A stretch of DNA of 64,000 nt, taken from Neorhizobium sp. JUb45. Lineage in GTDB: Bacteria > Pseudomonadota > Alphaproteobacteria > Rhizobiales > Rhizobiaceae. This document shows positions 42,855 to 50,959 of this stretch, piece after piece (the first letter of the stretch is position 1; each line of letters starts with the position of its first letter). The position numbers and the translations under genes are program-made. The stretch is taken from contig NZ_SLYW01000012.1 of NCBI RefSeq assembly GCF_004343585.1, positions 1 to 64,000 on the forward strand, read 5' to 3'. The notes below the pieces were generated by a model. That model ran no database searches and was not told the origin of the DNA. It saw nothing but the letters and a program-made list of their open reading frames with translations.

Positions 42855-44363
42855 ATGGATCGTGTACTCAGCAGTAAGGCCGAAACTGGTGTCCAGGGAC
42901 TGGACGACGTTTTATCCGGCGGCTTTACACGCAGACATGTTTTTCTGCTTGAAGGCTCTCCCGGCACTGGCAAGACGACGATTGCCCTGCAGTTTCTGAT
43001 CGAGGGCGAAAAGCTCGGTGAGCGCTGTCTTTACATCAGCCTGTCGGAATCCGACGAAGAGCTTCGCGACTGCGCGCAATCGCATGGTATGGAAATCGGC
43101 GATGGGATCGAGATTTTCGAGCTCGTGCCGCCGGAAAGTCTTCTCGATGCCGATCAGCAGCAAAGCCTGCTCTATTCGTCGGACCTAGAGCTTGGTGAAA
43201 CGACAAAATTGATTTTCGAGGCATTCGAGCGGCTGAAGCCACAGCGCGTCGTCATCGACAGCCTTTCGGAAATCCGCCTTTTGGCGCAGAGTTCACTGCG
43301 TTATCGGCGGCAAATCCTTGCATTGAAACATTTCTTCTCGCGCTCGGATGCCACCGTCCTTCTTCTCGACGACATGACATCGGAGAATTTCGACAAGACG
43401 GTGCATAGCGTTGTTCACGGCGTCATTCACCTCGAGCAGCTTGTGCCCGATTACGGCTCCGAGCGCCGCAGGCTGAGGGTCATCAAATATCGTGGCCAGT
43501 CGTTCCGCGGTGGCTATCACGACTTCATCATCAAGACCGGCGGCGTTGCAGTGTTCCCACGTCTTCGGGCGATCGAGCACAGGACCAGCTTTGAACGCAT
43601 CACGCTTTCCAGCGGCCTACCGGAATTCGATGGTCTGCTTGGGGGCGGCATTGAGCGCGGATCCAGCACATTGCTGATTGGTCCTGCCGGGACCGGTAAA
43701 AGCCTTTTCGCCCTGCAGTTCGTCAATGCCGCGGTTCAGCGCGGGGAAAAAGCGGCCATCTTCGTATTCGACGAAGAACTCGGCCTGCTTTATGCCCGCA
43801 CCAAGTCGATGGGTATCGATCTGGAAAAGCTGCATGACGCCGGGCTTATCCACATCGAGCAGCTCGATGCAGCCGAGTTGTCGCCGGGAGAGTTTGCCCA
43901 GCGCGTACGCGATCGCGTTTCAACCTATGACGCCAAGACGGTCGTCATCGACAGTATCAATGGTTATCAGGCATCCATGCCGGAAGAGAATGCGTTGATC
44001 CTGCACATGCATGAGCTCCTGCAATATCTGAACCGGCAGGGTGCCAATACCTTCTTGACGGTGGCGCAGCATGGGCTGGTCGGCGACATGAAGTCACCGG
44101 TCGATGTGACCTATCTCGCCGACAGCGTGATCCTGCTGCGCTACTTCGAAGCGCTGGGCAAGGTCCGGCGTGCTGTGTCCGTTATCAAGAAGCGTACCGG
44201 CCCTCACGAAGACACCATTAGAGAGTTCAAGATTTCCGGCAAGGGCCTTACTCTGGGTGAGCCGCTTTCCGGCTTCCAGGGTGTGCTGCGTGGCGTTCCA
44301 AACTTCGTTGGAGAACGGCAGCCGCTTCTTCCCCTGACCGATGAGGACGGCGACCATTCCTAA
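42855..44363 (+). CDS. KaiC-like double RecA-fold ATPase
   Basis: A 502-residue protein with two KaiC/RecA domains. First domain: Walker A LEGSPGTGKTTIALQF near residue 36, QRVVIDSLSEI for Walker B. Second domain: Walker A LLIGPAGTGKSLFALQFVNA near residue 278 and KTVVIDSINGYQ for Walker B, with the KaiC LADSVILLRYFEALGKVRRA block. A strong CCGGAGGAATT lies before ATG 42855. No kaiA or kaiB is present. In non-cyanobacteria such proteins pair with histidine kinases and serve in stress signalling. The next gene, a hybrid kinase, overlaps by 23 bases. Confidence 0.93.
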   Translation: MDRVLSSKAETGVQGLDDVLSGGFTRRHVFLLEGSPGTGKTTIALQFLIEGEKLGERCLYISLSESDEELRDCAQSHGMEIGDGIEIFELVPPESLLDADQQQSLLYSSDLELGETTKLIFEAFERLKPQRVVIDSLSEIRLLAQSSLRYRRQILALKHFFSRSDATVLLLDDMTSENFDKTVHSVVHGVIHLEQLVPDYGSERRRLRVIKYRGQSFRGGYHDFIIKTGGVAVFPRLRAIEHRTSFERITLSSGLPEFDGLLGGGIERGSSTLLIGPAGTGKSLFALQFVNAAVQRGEKAAIFVFDEELGLLYARTKSMGIDLEKLHDAGLIHIEQLDAAELSPGEFAQRVRDRVSTYDAKTVVIDSINGYQASMPEENALILHMHELLQYLNRQGANTFLTVAQHGLVGDMKSPVDVTYLADSVILLRYFEALGKVRRAVSVIKKRTGPHEDTIREFKISGKGLTLGEPLSGFQGVLRGVPNFVGERQPLLPLTDEDGDHS

Positions 44364-46407
44364 CAGCGACGCAAGCGGCCTGATCTACGCTCCAATCGGC
44401 CGCGATGCACAGATTGCAGCGTCGCTCCTGAAAGAAGCGGGCATCAACTCGGCGGCGGCAGCGGATATCCCGTCATTCGTTGCAAGCCTCGGCGATCACA
44501 TCGCGTTCGCTATCGTCACAGAGGAAGCGTTTCGATCTGCCGATTTACGAGCCATTTCCACATGGATCGCGGCCCAGCCCAGCTGGTCGGATCTGCCGTT
44601 CATCATCCTGACCAACCGCGGTGGCGGCCCGGAACGCAATCCGGCAGCGGCAAGATTGTCCGAGGTCTTGGGAAACGTGAGTTTTGTAGAGCGACCGTTT
44701 CACGCAACGACATTCATCAGTGTTGCCCGATCCGCCATGCGCGGCCGGCGCCGGCAGTTTGACGCCCGAGCCAGAATAGAAGATTTGGATGAAGGCGAGC
44801 GTCGCCTCCAGACGGCTCTCAGCGCAGGCCGGCTTGGAGCCTGGGAGCTTGACCTCGCCACCAATGAACTCACCACGTCGAAAACCTGCAAGTCGATTTT
44901 CGGACACGGTCCTGATGACAGGTTTTCCTATGAAGATCTGTTGTCGGCGATCCATCTCGACGACGTTGACCGCATGCAATCTGCCGTCAGAGCGACGATC
45001 GATACCGGCGTCGACTATGCAATAGAATATCGAACCATCTGGAAGGATGGATCTGTTCATTGGGCGGAGGTTCGCGCGCAGCTTTACAGAGATAGGTCCG
45101 GCAAAGCCATCAAGCTGGTCGGTGTCTCTGCCGACATCACGGCGCGACTGGAAGCAGAAGAACAGCAGCGACGGTTGAACGAGGTTCTGGAGCAGCGCGT
45201 TGCAGAGCGAACACGTGAACTGGAGTTTGCTCATGCCGCTGTCATGGATGAGGTCGGGCATAGGGAGCGTGCCGAACAGCAACTGCGCCAAAGCCAGAAG
45301 ATGGAAGCCATCGGTCAGCTGACCGGCGGCGTGGCGCACGACTTCAACAACCTTCTGATGGCGGTCCTTGGCAATCTCGAACTCCTGCGCAAATACGCTG
45401 GAGACGATCCCAAGGTGATCCGCCTGATTGACGGCGCGCAGCAAGGCGCAAAGCGCGGCGCGTCCCTTACCCAGCGGCTTCTCGCCTTTTCGCGCCGGCA
45501 GGATCTTCGCATCGACCCGGTGGATATGCGAGCGCTCGTGTTCGGGATGGAGGATCTCCTGAAACGATCGGTCGGTTCGACGATCGTGATCGAAACGAAT
45601 GTGCCGGACCAGCTTCCCCTCGTGTCTGCCGATGCAAACCAGGTGGAACTCGCCCTTCTCAATCTCGCCGTCAATGCGCGAGACGCAATGCCGGACGGCG
45701 GAACAATCCACCTCGGCCTGGAAGAGGTCGTGCAGCCTTCGCAGGTCGGCGAGCTGGTCGCCGGTCGTTACGTCGTCCTCTCGGTCACCGATCAGGGCTG
45801 CGGCATGGACAATGAGACGCTGCAGAAAGCCATTGAGCCCTTCTTCTCGACCAAGGAACTGGGCAAGGGAACCGGACTGGGTCTTTCCATGATCCATGGT
45901 CTGGCCTCCCAGCTGAACGGCGACCTCAAGCTGACCAGCGAGGTGGGCAAAGGAACGAAGGCCGAGTTGTGGATCCCAGTCTCGACGGCACTTGTGACCG
46001 TAGACAAGCAAGCAGGAAGCGCATTGGCTGCGCCTGCAACGACGTGGGCTGGTCCGAAACGGATCTTGCTGGTCGACGACGATATGCTGATCGCCATGAG
46101 CTCCGCTGACATGCTGATGGATCTTGGACATGACGTCGTTGAAGCGCATTCGGGCCTTGAGGCTTTGGAATGTTTCGGGGACGGATCGGGCTTCGATCTT
46201 GTCATCACGGACTTCTCGATGCCCGGTATGAACGGTGGAGACCTAGCCATGGCTGTCCGTGCAATCGCTCCTAATACGCCAATACTTATCGCATCCGGCT
46301 ATGCGGAACTTCCAGCAGACCTCAACCTCGACGTCGCGAGGCTGGGTAAGCCCTATACTCAGGAGCAATTGATCCAGGAGATTGGCAAGCTCACATCCGG
46401 ACCTTAG
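44341..46407 (+). CDS. PAS-containing hybrid histidine kinase
   Basis: A 688-residue cytoplasmic hybrid kinase. The first ~120 residues form a receiver-like domain (YAPIGRDAQIAASLLKEAG), a PAS/PAC domain lies at about 150-270 (LGAWELDLATNELTTSKTCK, VSADITARLEAEEQQRR), and the H-box GGVAHDFNNLLMAVLGNLEL is near residue 331. The ATPase has NLAVNARDAMPDGG and FFSTKELGKGTGLGLSMIHG, and a C-terminal receiver holds the phospho-acceptor Asp in DLVITDFSMPGMNG near residue 622. It overlaps the KaiC-like gene and should be expressed with it. Confidence 0.92.
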   Translation: MRTATIPNSDASGLIYAPIGRDAQIAASLLKEAGINSAAAADIPSFVASLGDHIAFAIVTEEAFRSADLRAISTWIAAQPSWSDLPFIILTNRGGGPERNPAAARLSEVLGNVSFVERPFHATTFISVARSAMRGRRRQFDARARIEDLDEGERRLQTALSAGRLGAWELDLATNELTTSKTCKSIFGHGPDDRFSYEDLLSAIHLDDVDRMQSAVRATIDTGVDYAIEYRTIWKDGSVHWAEVRAQLYRDRSGKAIKLVGVSADITARLEAEEQQRRLNEVLEQRVAERTRELEFAHAAVMDEVGHRERAEQQLRQSQKMEAIGQLTGGVAHDFNNLLMAVLGNLELLRKYAGDDPKVIRLIDGAQQGAKRGASLTQRLLAFSRRQDLRIDPVDMRALVFGMEDLLKRSVGSTIVIETNVPDQLPLVSADANQVELALLNLAVNARDAMPDGGTIHLGLEEVVQPSQVGELVAGRYVVLSVTDQGCGMDNETLQKAIEPFFSTKELGKGTGLGLSMIHGLASQLNGDLKLTSEVGKGTKAELWIPVSTALVTVDKQAGSALAAPATTWAGPKRILLVDDDMLIAMSSADMLMDLGHDVVEAHSGLEALECFGDGSGFDLVITDFSMPGMNGGDLAMAVRAIAPNTPILIASGYAELPADLNLDVARLGKPYTQEQLIQEIGKLTSGP

Positions 46408-46744
46408 GCATCCCGTATTGGTGGTCACGTTTCTGACTCGGCAAGCGACAGCTGGTGGTCGGCAGCCTTCAACACGCACGAAATCCCGATCGGGAGAGAT
46501 AACAGGCCCGCCTATCGGACATATGTGCACGTGTCCCTTAAGGGCAACGAAGCGTCCAATCGCGGGATACTTCTGTCGGTTGGAGCAGTGCAGGCATCAA
46601 TCCGCATAAAAGCATCGAGCTATTACAACGACGCGACACGGCGGAGTGGGCGGGCGGCACGGCTGCTGAATTGATTGTCGTCTTTCAGTGGAAATGCTTC
46701 AAAGGCGAAGACACTCGTTCTCGTCGGCAATGAAGGATCGATAG
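46408..46744. other. Gap without a supported gene
   Basis: About 336 bases between the hybrid kinase and the DUF6880 gene. No frame with coding character, hairpin terminator or recognisable operator was seen. The promoter of the DUF6880 gene presumably lies at its right end. Confidence 0.35.
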
Positions 46745-48181
46745 ATGGCGACCAAGACGACCCTCAACGCCAAAAATCTCGAAACGCTCGGTGCTCCACG
46801 TCTGGCAGAACTTCTTATCGAAATCGCCACCGGCAATGCGGCGCACAAGCGTCGCCTGCGCCTGGAGCTTGCCGGCGACCATTCGAGTGCGGAGGTTGCT
46901 CGCGCGGTGCGCAAGCGCCTTGGCAGTATCGCGCGTGCCCGAACCTTCATCGACTGGAAAAAGATCAAGGCAACCAGACTGGATCTTGAAACACAGCGCA
47001 GGATGATCGTGGAGACCGTTGCGACGGATGATGCCTCTGAGGGTTACGAACTCATCTGGCAGTTTCTGAACCTGGCGGATTCGATTTTTTCCCGCTCGAA
47101 CGATAGCAGCGGTTCGCTGATGCAAATCTTTCATCAGGGGTGTGTTGATGCCGGTGTCGTCGCTGCACGCGCGGCGATCGCATCCGACGTGCTTGCGGAA
47201 AAAATCATCAAGGCCATACAGGGCAATAACTACGGCCAGTTCGACCCGCTGATTGGCGTCATGGCGGATGCCCTCGGCCATGAGGGGATGGAACGCCTGA
47301 AAACACTTTTGTTGGAATGGTCGAACGAACCTCAGGAGACACCATCCGAGATGGAACGCGATATCCTCGGTTGGAGCGGAGCGGGACCGCTTTACGAGGA
47401 CGAGGTTTTCGGGCGTCACCGGGATCGCACGATCCGCTATGCCTTGCAGGAGATCGCCGATCAGCAAAACGATGTGGATGCCTATATCGCCTTGCAGCCG
47501 CAAGAGACGTGTGCTGCACCAATGGTCGCCGCCGATATCGCCAACCGTCTCACGGCGGCAGGGCGTGCCGCCGAAGCGCTTGATATTCTCGATCGGGTCG
47601 ATGACCGCGGCCGTGGCAGCCTACCGTTCGAGTGGCAAATCGCACGTATCGACGCACTGGAGGAGCTCAAGAGGCCGAATGACGCTCAGGCATTCCGGTG
47701 GCAGTGTTTTGAACAGTCTCTGAATGAAGAGCACCTGCGGGCCTATGTTCGCAGGTTGCCTGATTTCGACGATCTGGAAGCGGAGGAGAAAGCTTTCGAT
47801 TACGTCCGGAATTTCCCCGAGGTTCATCAGGCGCTGTCTTTCTTTATGAGATGGCCCTCCCCGGCGGACGCCGCGAAACTGGTAATGAAGCGTGTCGGCG
47901 AACTGGATGGTGATTTCTACGAACTGATGAACGATGCCGCCGACATGCTCGGCGAGAAACATCCGCTGGCAGCAATGATGGTCTTGCGCGCCATGATTGA
48001 CTTCACCCTGGAAAATGGACGATCCAGCCGATACAAGCACGCCGCACGGCATCTGACGGAATGCCTGTCACTTGCAAGCCAGATAGAGGACTATAGCGGT
48101 ATCGAAGCTCACGAGGATTATGTCGCTCGGCTGATGCGCGAGCATGGACGTAAATCGGGCTTCTGGAACCAGGCAACATGA
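46745..48181 (+). CDS. DUF6880 family protein
   Basis: A 478-residue soluble, mostly helical protein with no catalytic motif that I recognise. TLNAKNLETLGAPRLAELLI at the N-terminus and AAHKRRLRLELAGDHSSAEV next match the DUF6880 family, usually annotated hypothetical, and the rest has a TPR-like helical look (AAGRAAEALDILDRVDDRGR). It stands alone between the KaiC/kinase pair and the phosphoesterase. Confidence 0.75.
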   Translation: MATKTTLNAKNLETLGAPRLAELLIEIATGNAAHKRRLRLELAGDHSSAEVARAVRKRLGSIARARTFIDWKKIKATRLDLETQRRMIVETVATDDASEGYELIWQFLNLADSIFSRSNDSSGSLMQIFHQGCVDAGVVAARAAIASDVLAEKIIKAIQGNNYGQFDPLIGVMADALGHEGMERLKTLLLEWSNEPQETPSEMERDILGWSGAGPLYEDEVFGRHRDRTIRYALQEIADQQNDVDAYIALQPQETCAAPMVAADIANRLTAAGRAAEALDILDRVDDRGRGSLPFEWQIARIDALEELKRPNDAQAFRWQCFEQSLNEEHLRAYVRRLPDFDDLEAEEKAFDYVRNFPEVHQALSFFMRWPSPADAAKLVMKRVGELDGDFYELMNDAADMLGEKHPLAAMMVLRAMIDFTLENGRSSRYKHAARHLTECLSLASQIEDYSGIEAHEDYVARLMREHGRKSGFWNQAT

Positions 48182-48351
48182 ACGTTCTATGCAAACACGC
48201 ATAACGACCATTTTGTGCATAGGTGCGAACGTCACGGCTTATACCTTCGACCTTGCATGTCTCCGTCAGCATCGCCACCTTCGCCATGACTGCAAATCTG
48301 GACGGGGCCAAAAGCCATGTCCTCCCATCGTCTGCCACATAGGCGCATCGC

Positions 48352-49470
48352 ATGTTTCATCTTATATTCGGTCTGCCATGGCTGATTGTCGTTCTGCGTT
48401 TCATAGAGCCGATGCCTTGGTCACTTCCGGTGAAGATCGTCGTGGCCGCATTTCTCCTGATTGCATCCCAATATCATCTCATAAGCCGTCTTTCTTCCGG
48501 ATCCGTCCTGTCGCCGGAGTTTCCGCGACCGCTGATCATCGGCTTTAATGTGCTTTTCGGTGCGATCGTGTTTCTGGGCATATTCCAGATCGCGCTGGAT
48601 ATTATCTCGTTGATGCTTGCCGTTGCGCGTTGGAGGTTTCCAGACGTGCCTGTCGAGGTCCGCTATGGGATCGGGCTCCTCTCCCTCGGTCTGGCAGCAT
48701 ACGGAGTCGGGCAGGCGATAAAGATACCACCTCTAAAGGAGGTGGTGGTCGAGATAGCTGGGCTACCGAAAGCTTTCGAAGGATACAGGCTTCTCCAGCT
48801 TACAGATCTGCATGTCAGCAGGCTTTTTACGAGGGGTTGGTCACAAGAGATCGTTGCGCGATCGAATGCACTCGACGTTGATCTGATTGTTATTACTGGA
48901 GACTTCATCGACGGAAAGCTCGATGCGCGTCGCAACGATATCGCTCCGCTCGCGGACTTGCGCGCCCGTGACGGTGTACTGGCGATACCAGGCAACCACG
49001 AATATTATTTCGGGTATGATCAGTGGATGAAGCATGATGCGCAACTGGGCATCCGCATGCTTCTCAACGAGCACGCCGTGATAAGAAAAGACGGCGATGA
49101 AGTGGTTGTTGCGGGCGTTACCGATCTTGAGGCGCTCAGTGGTACCAATCCGGCGCCCGATCTGGACGCTGCGCTTGCAGGCACTCCCAGCGACGCGCCG
49201 GTTATATTGCTCGCGCATCAGCCCAAGATGGCACCGCGCGCGGCGGCGGCTGGTGTGGCCTTACAGCTTTCGGGCCATACGCATGGCGGCATGGTTCGCG
49301 GGCTGGACCTGTTGGTCGCCCGCGGCAATAACGGCTATGTTTCCGGCATGTATCAGGTCGGTGGCCTGCAACTGTATGTCAACAACGGAACTGCTCTTTG
49401 GCCAGGCTTCGCAATCCGCCTCGGCGTCCCTTCCGAGCTGACTTTGATCAGGCTCAAGGCAAAGTCCTGA
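48352..49470 (+). CDS. Membrane-anchored calcineurin-like metallophosphoesterase
   Basis: A 372-residue protein. Three or four hydrophobic helices precede residue ~135 (FGLPWLIVVLRFIEPMPW, IIGFNVLFGAIVFLGIFQIA). The phosphoesterase domain follows with the metal motifs LTDLHVS, VITGDFIDG, GNHEYYFGYD, LAHQP and SGHTHGGM. It belongs to the YkuE/YaeI-like group of membrane-linked phosphoesterases. ATG 48352 begins MFHLIFGLPW. No operon partner is evident. Confidence 0.92.
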   Translation: MFHLIFGLPWLIVVLRFIEPMPWSLPVKIVVAAFLLIASQYHLISRLSSGSVLSPEFPRPLIIGFNVLFGAIVFLGIFQIALDIISLMLAVARWRFPDVPVEVRYGIGLLSLGLAAYGVGQAIKIPPLKEVVVEIAGLPKAFEGYRLLQLTDLHVSRLFTRGWSQEIVARSNALDVDLIVITGDFIDGKLDARRNDIAPLADLRARDGVLAIPGNHEYYFGYDQWMKHDAQLGIRMLLNEHAVIRKDGDEVVVAGVTDLEALSGTNPAPDLDAALAGTPSDAPVILLAHQPKMAPRAAAAGVALQLSGHTHGGMVRGLDLLVARGNNGYVSGMYQVGGLQLYVNNGTALWPGFAIRLGVPSELTLIRLKAKS

Positions 49471-49600
49471 TATCTCGGTAGGTTTCCGACGATTCATCGG
49501 CAGCAAACCATCGTTAAGCTCGACTGGGAAGATGAACATCGCCGGAGCATGGTTGGCCTGGAACAGGTCAGCTGCCTACACCATCACTATTGAGCTGCCG

Positions 49601-49939
49601 TCAGGCAAGCATGAATGGCACTTCGCTCTTATTGCTCGGAACCACGATCATCTGACAGATAATATTGTCGCTGCCAGCGATCTCATTCGCGAGCCGCACA
49701 ATTTTCGCGAGCTCACGGCTGGATGGAACGCTACCGTCCAATACGATGAAGGAGCCGCTTTCTTCGACGCGAACGTCGCTGCAATCGACGTTTTCCAGAT
49801 ATCTCAATTCAGCCTCGATCGCCGGCTTGCCGCAAGACGTGCCTGGCTCGCGCGAAAAGCTGAAAGCAGCGCCAGCATTGAAAGTGTTGAGAAACATCGG
49901 ATACTCCATCTGAACATGAACGTCAGATGAATAGAACAT
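49601..49939 (-). CDS. Hypothetical protein, possibly BON-like
   Basis: A 112-residue protein from ATG 49939. ELRYLENVDCSDVRVEESGS and FIVLDGSVPSSRELAKIVRL then ANEIAGSDNI resembles the alternating strand-helix pattern of a BON domain. No signal peptide is obvious. Neighbours do not suggest a function. The alternative plus-strand frame across this region is less protein-like. Confidence 0.5.
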   Translation of the reverse strand: MFYSSDVHVQMEYPMFLNTFNAGAAFSFSREPGTSCGKPAIEAELRYLENVDCSDVRVEESGSFIVLDGSVPSSRELAKIVRLANEIAGSDNIICQMIVVPSNKSEVPFMLA

Positions 49940-50025
49940 TTAGGTGGCGTTTAAGTTCCATAGATAGTCCGGCTGGGAACGGTTACCCATTGAGATTGCC
50001 ACGTCGACGATGAAGGCGCGCAGTC

Positions 50026-50823
50026 CTAGCGGATACTGAACGGAAAATACTTCGCATTGATCCCGTCATAGGTCCCATCGTCCTGGATTTTCGCAAGCGC
50101 CTGGTCCAATCGCTGGAGAAGTGCGGCGTCATCCGGTCGCACAGCTATGCCTGCGCCTTCTCCGAAATATTTAGGGTCTTTCACGTCGTCACCACGGAAC
50201 TCGCAGCAGCTTCCCGCCTTGGTGTTCGTCAGCCAATCATAGATCGCGAGCTTGTCTTCAAGGATGACATCGACCTCCTCAGCTTCCAGCGCCTTGTAGA
50301 GATCGGGCGAGGAAGGATAAACGACCCGCTCGATATTGCTGTAGCGATCGTTGGCGAAGCTGGCCTGGGCAGTCGAGAACGTGACACCGAGCTTTTTGCC
50401 CAACAGTTCGTCAGCCTGCATTCGTTTCAGCGGAGAGGCTTTCTGAACGACAAATACCGAAGGGCTGTCATAATAACGGGCAGTAAATCTGACCCTTTCC
50501 TTTCGTTCCGCGCTCATGGACATCGACGATATAATCGTGTCGTATTTGACAGCCAGGAGATTGGGAATCATGCCGTCCCAGTCCTGAACGACTAGCTCAC
50601 ATTTCAGCTGGGCTGCAGTGCAGATCGCGTTTGCGATATCAATATCAAACCCCTGAAGTACATTGTTGGAATCCCTGTAGTTGAATGGAGGAAAAATACC
50701 TTCGACGGCAACTTTGATCGACGCCTCTTGCCCGTAGGATGTTGCGGTACCGAGAGATCCCAATGCCGAAAGTGCCATTGCGAAACGTAATAAAAGGCTC
50801 GTCCACTTACCTCTGATATACAT
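50026..50823 (-). CDS. Orphan amino-acid-type periplasmic binding protein
   Basis: A 265-residue solute-binding protein (SBP_bac_3 type). The signal peptide is MYIRGKWTSLLLRFAMALSA to about TSYGQ. ASIKVAVEGIFPPFNYRDSN, GFDIDIANAIC and DGMIPNLLAVKYDTIISSMS followed by MSAERKERVRFT form the amino-acid-binding core of the LAO/HisJ/ArgT group. ATG 50823 was chosen because it starts at the signal. No permease or ATPase is adjacent; instead a CHASE4-GGDEF-EAL protein is divergent from it, so it may be a sensory ligand carrier. Confidence 0.9.
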   Translation of the reverse strand: MYIRGKWTSLLLRFAMALSALGSLGTATSYGQEASIKVAVEGIFPPFNYRDSNNVLQGFDIDIANAICTAAQLKCELVVQDWDGMIPNLLAVKYDTIISSMSMSAERKERVRFTARYYDSPSVFVVQKASPLKRMQADELLGKKLGVTFSTAQASFANDRYSNIERVVYPSSPDLYKALEAEEVDVILEDKLAIYDWLTNTKAGSCCEFRGDDVKDPKYFGEGAGIAVRPDDAALLQRLDQALAKIQDDGTYDGINAKYFPFSIR

Positions 50824-50959
50824 CGTTCCTCCCCAGCCACCCCGTTGCGGCGCAGTCATTAAGCCACACAGATGTTAATTTATGTTATTGAGAGAATTGC
50901 AATTTAAATTCGCCTTTATAAGCGTTTAGCAATCTTTTTGCTGAATTCTGTCCCAAAAT

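Noticed and set aside
44545..46149. A 534-codon open frame on the minus strand
   Set aside because: It is antisense to the hybrid kinase, with no similarity to a known domain.
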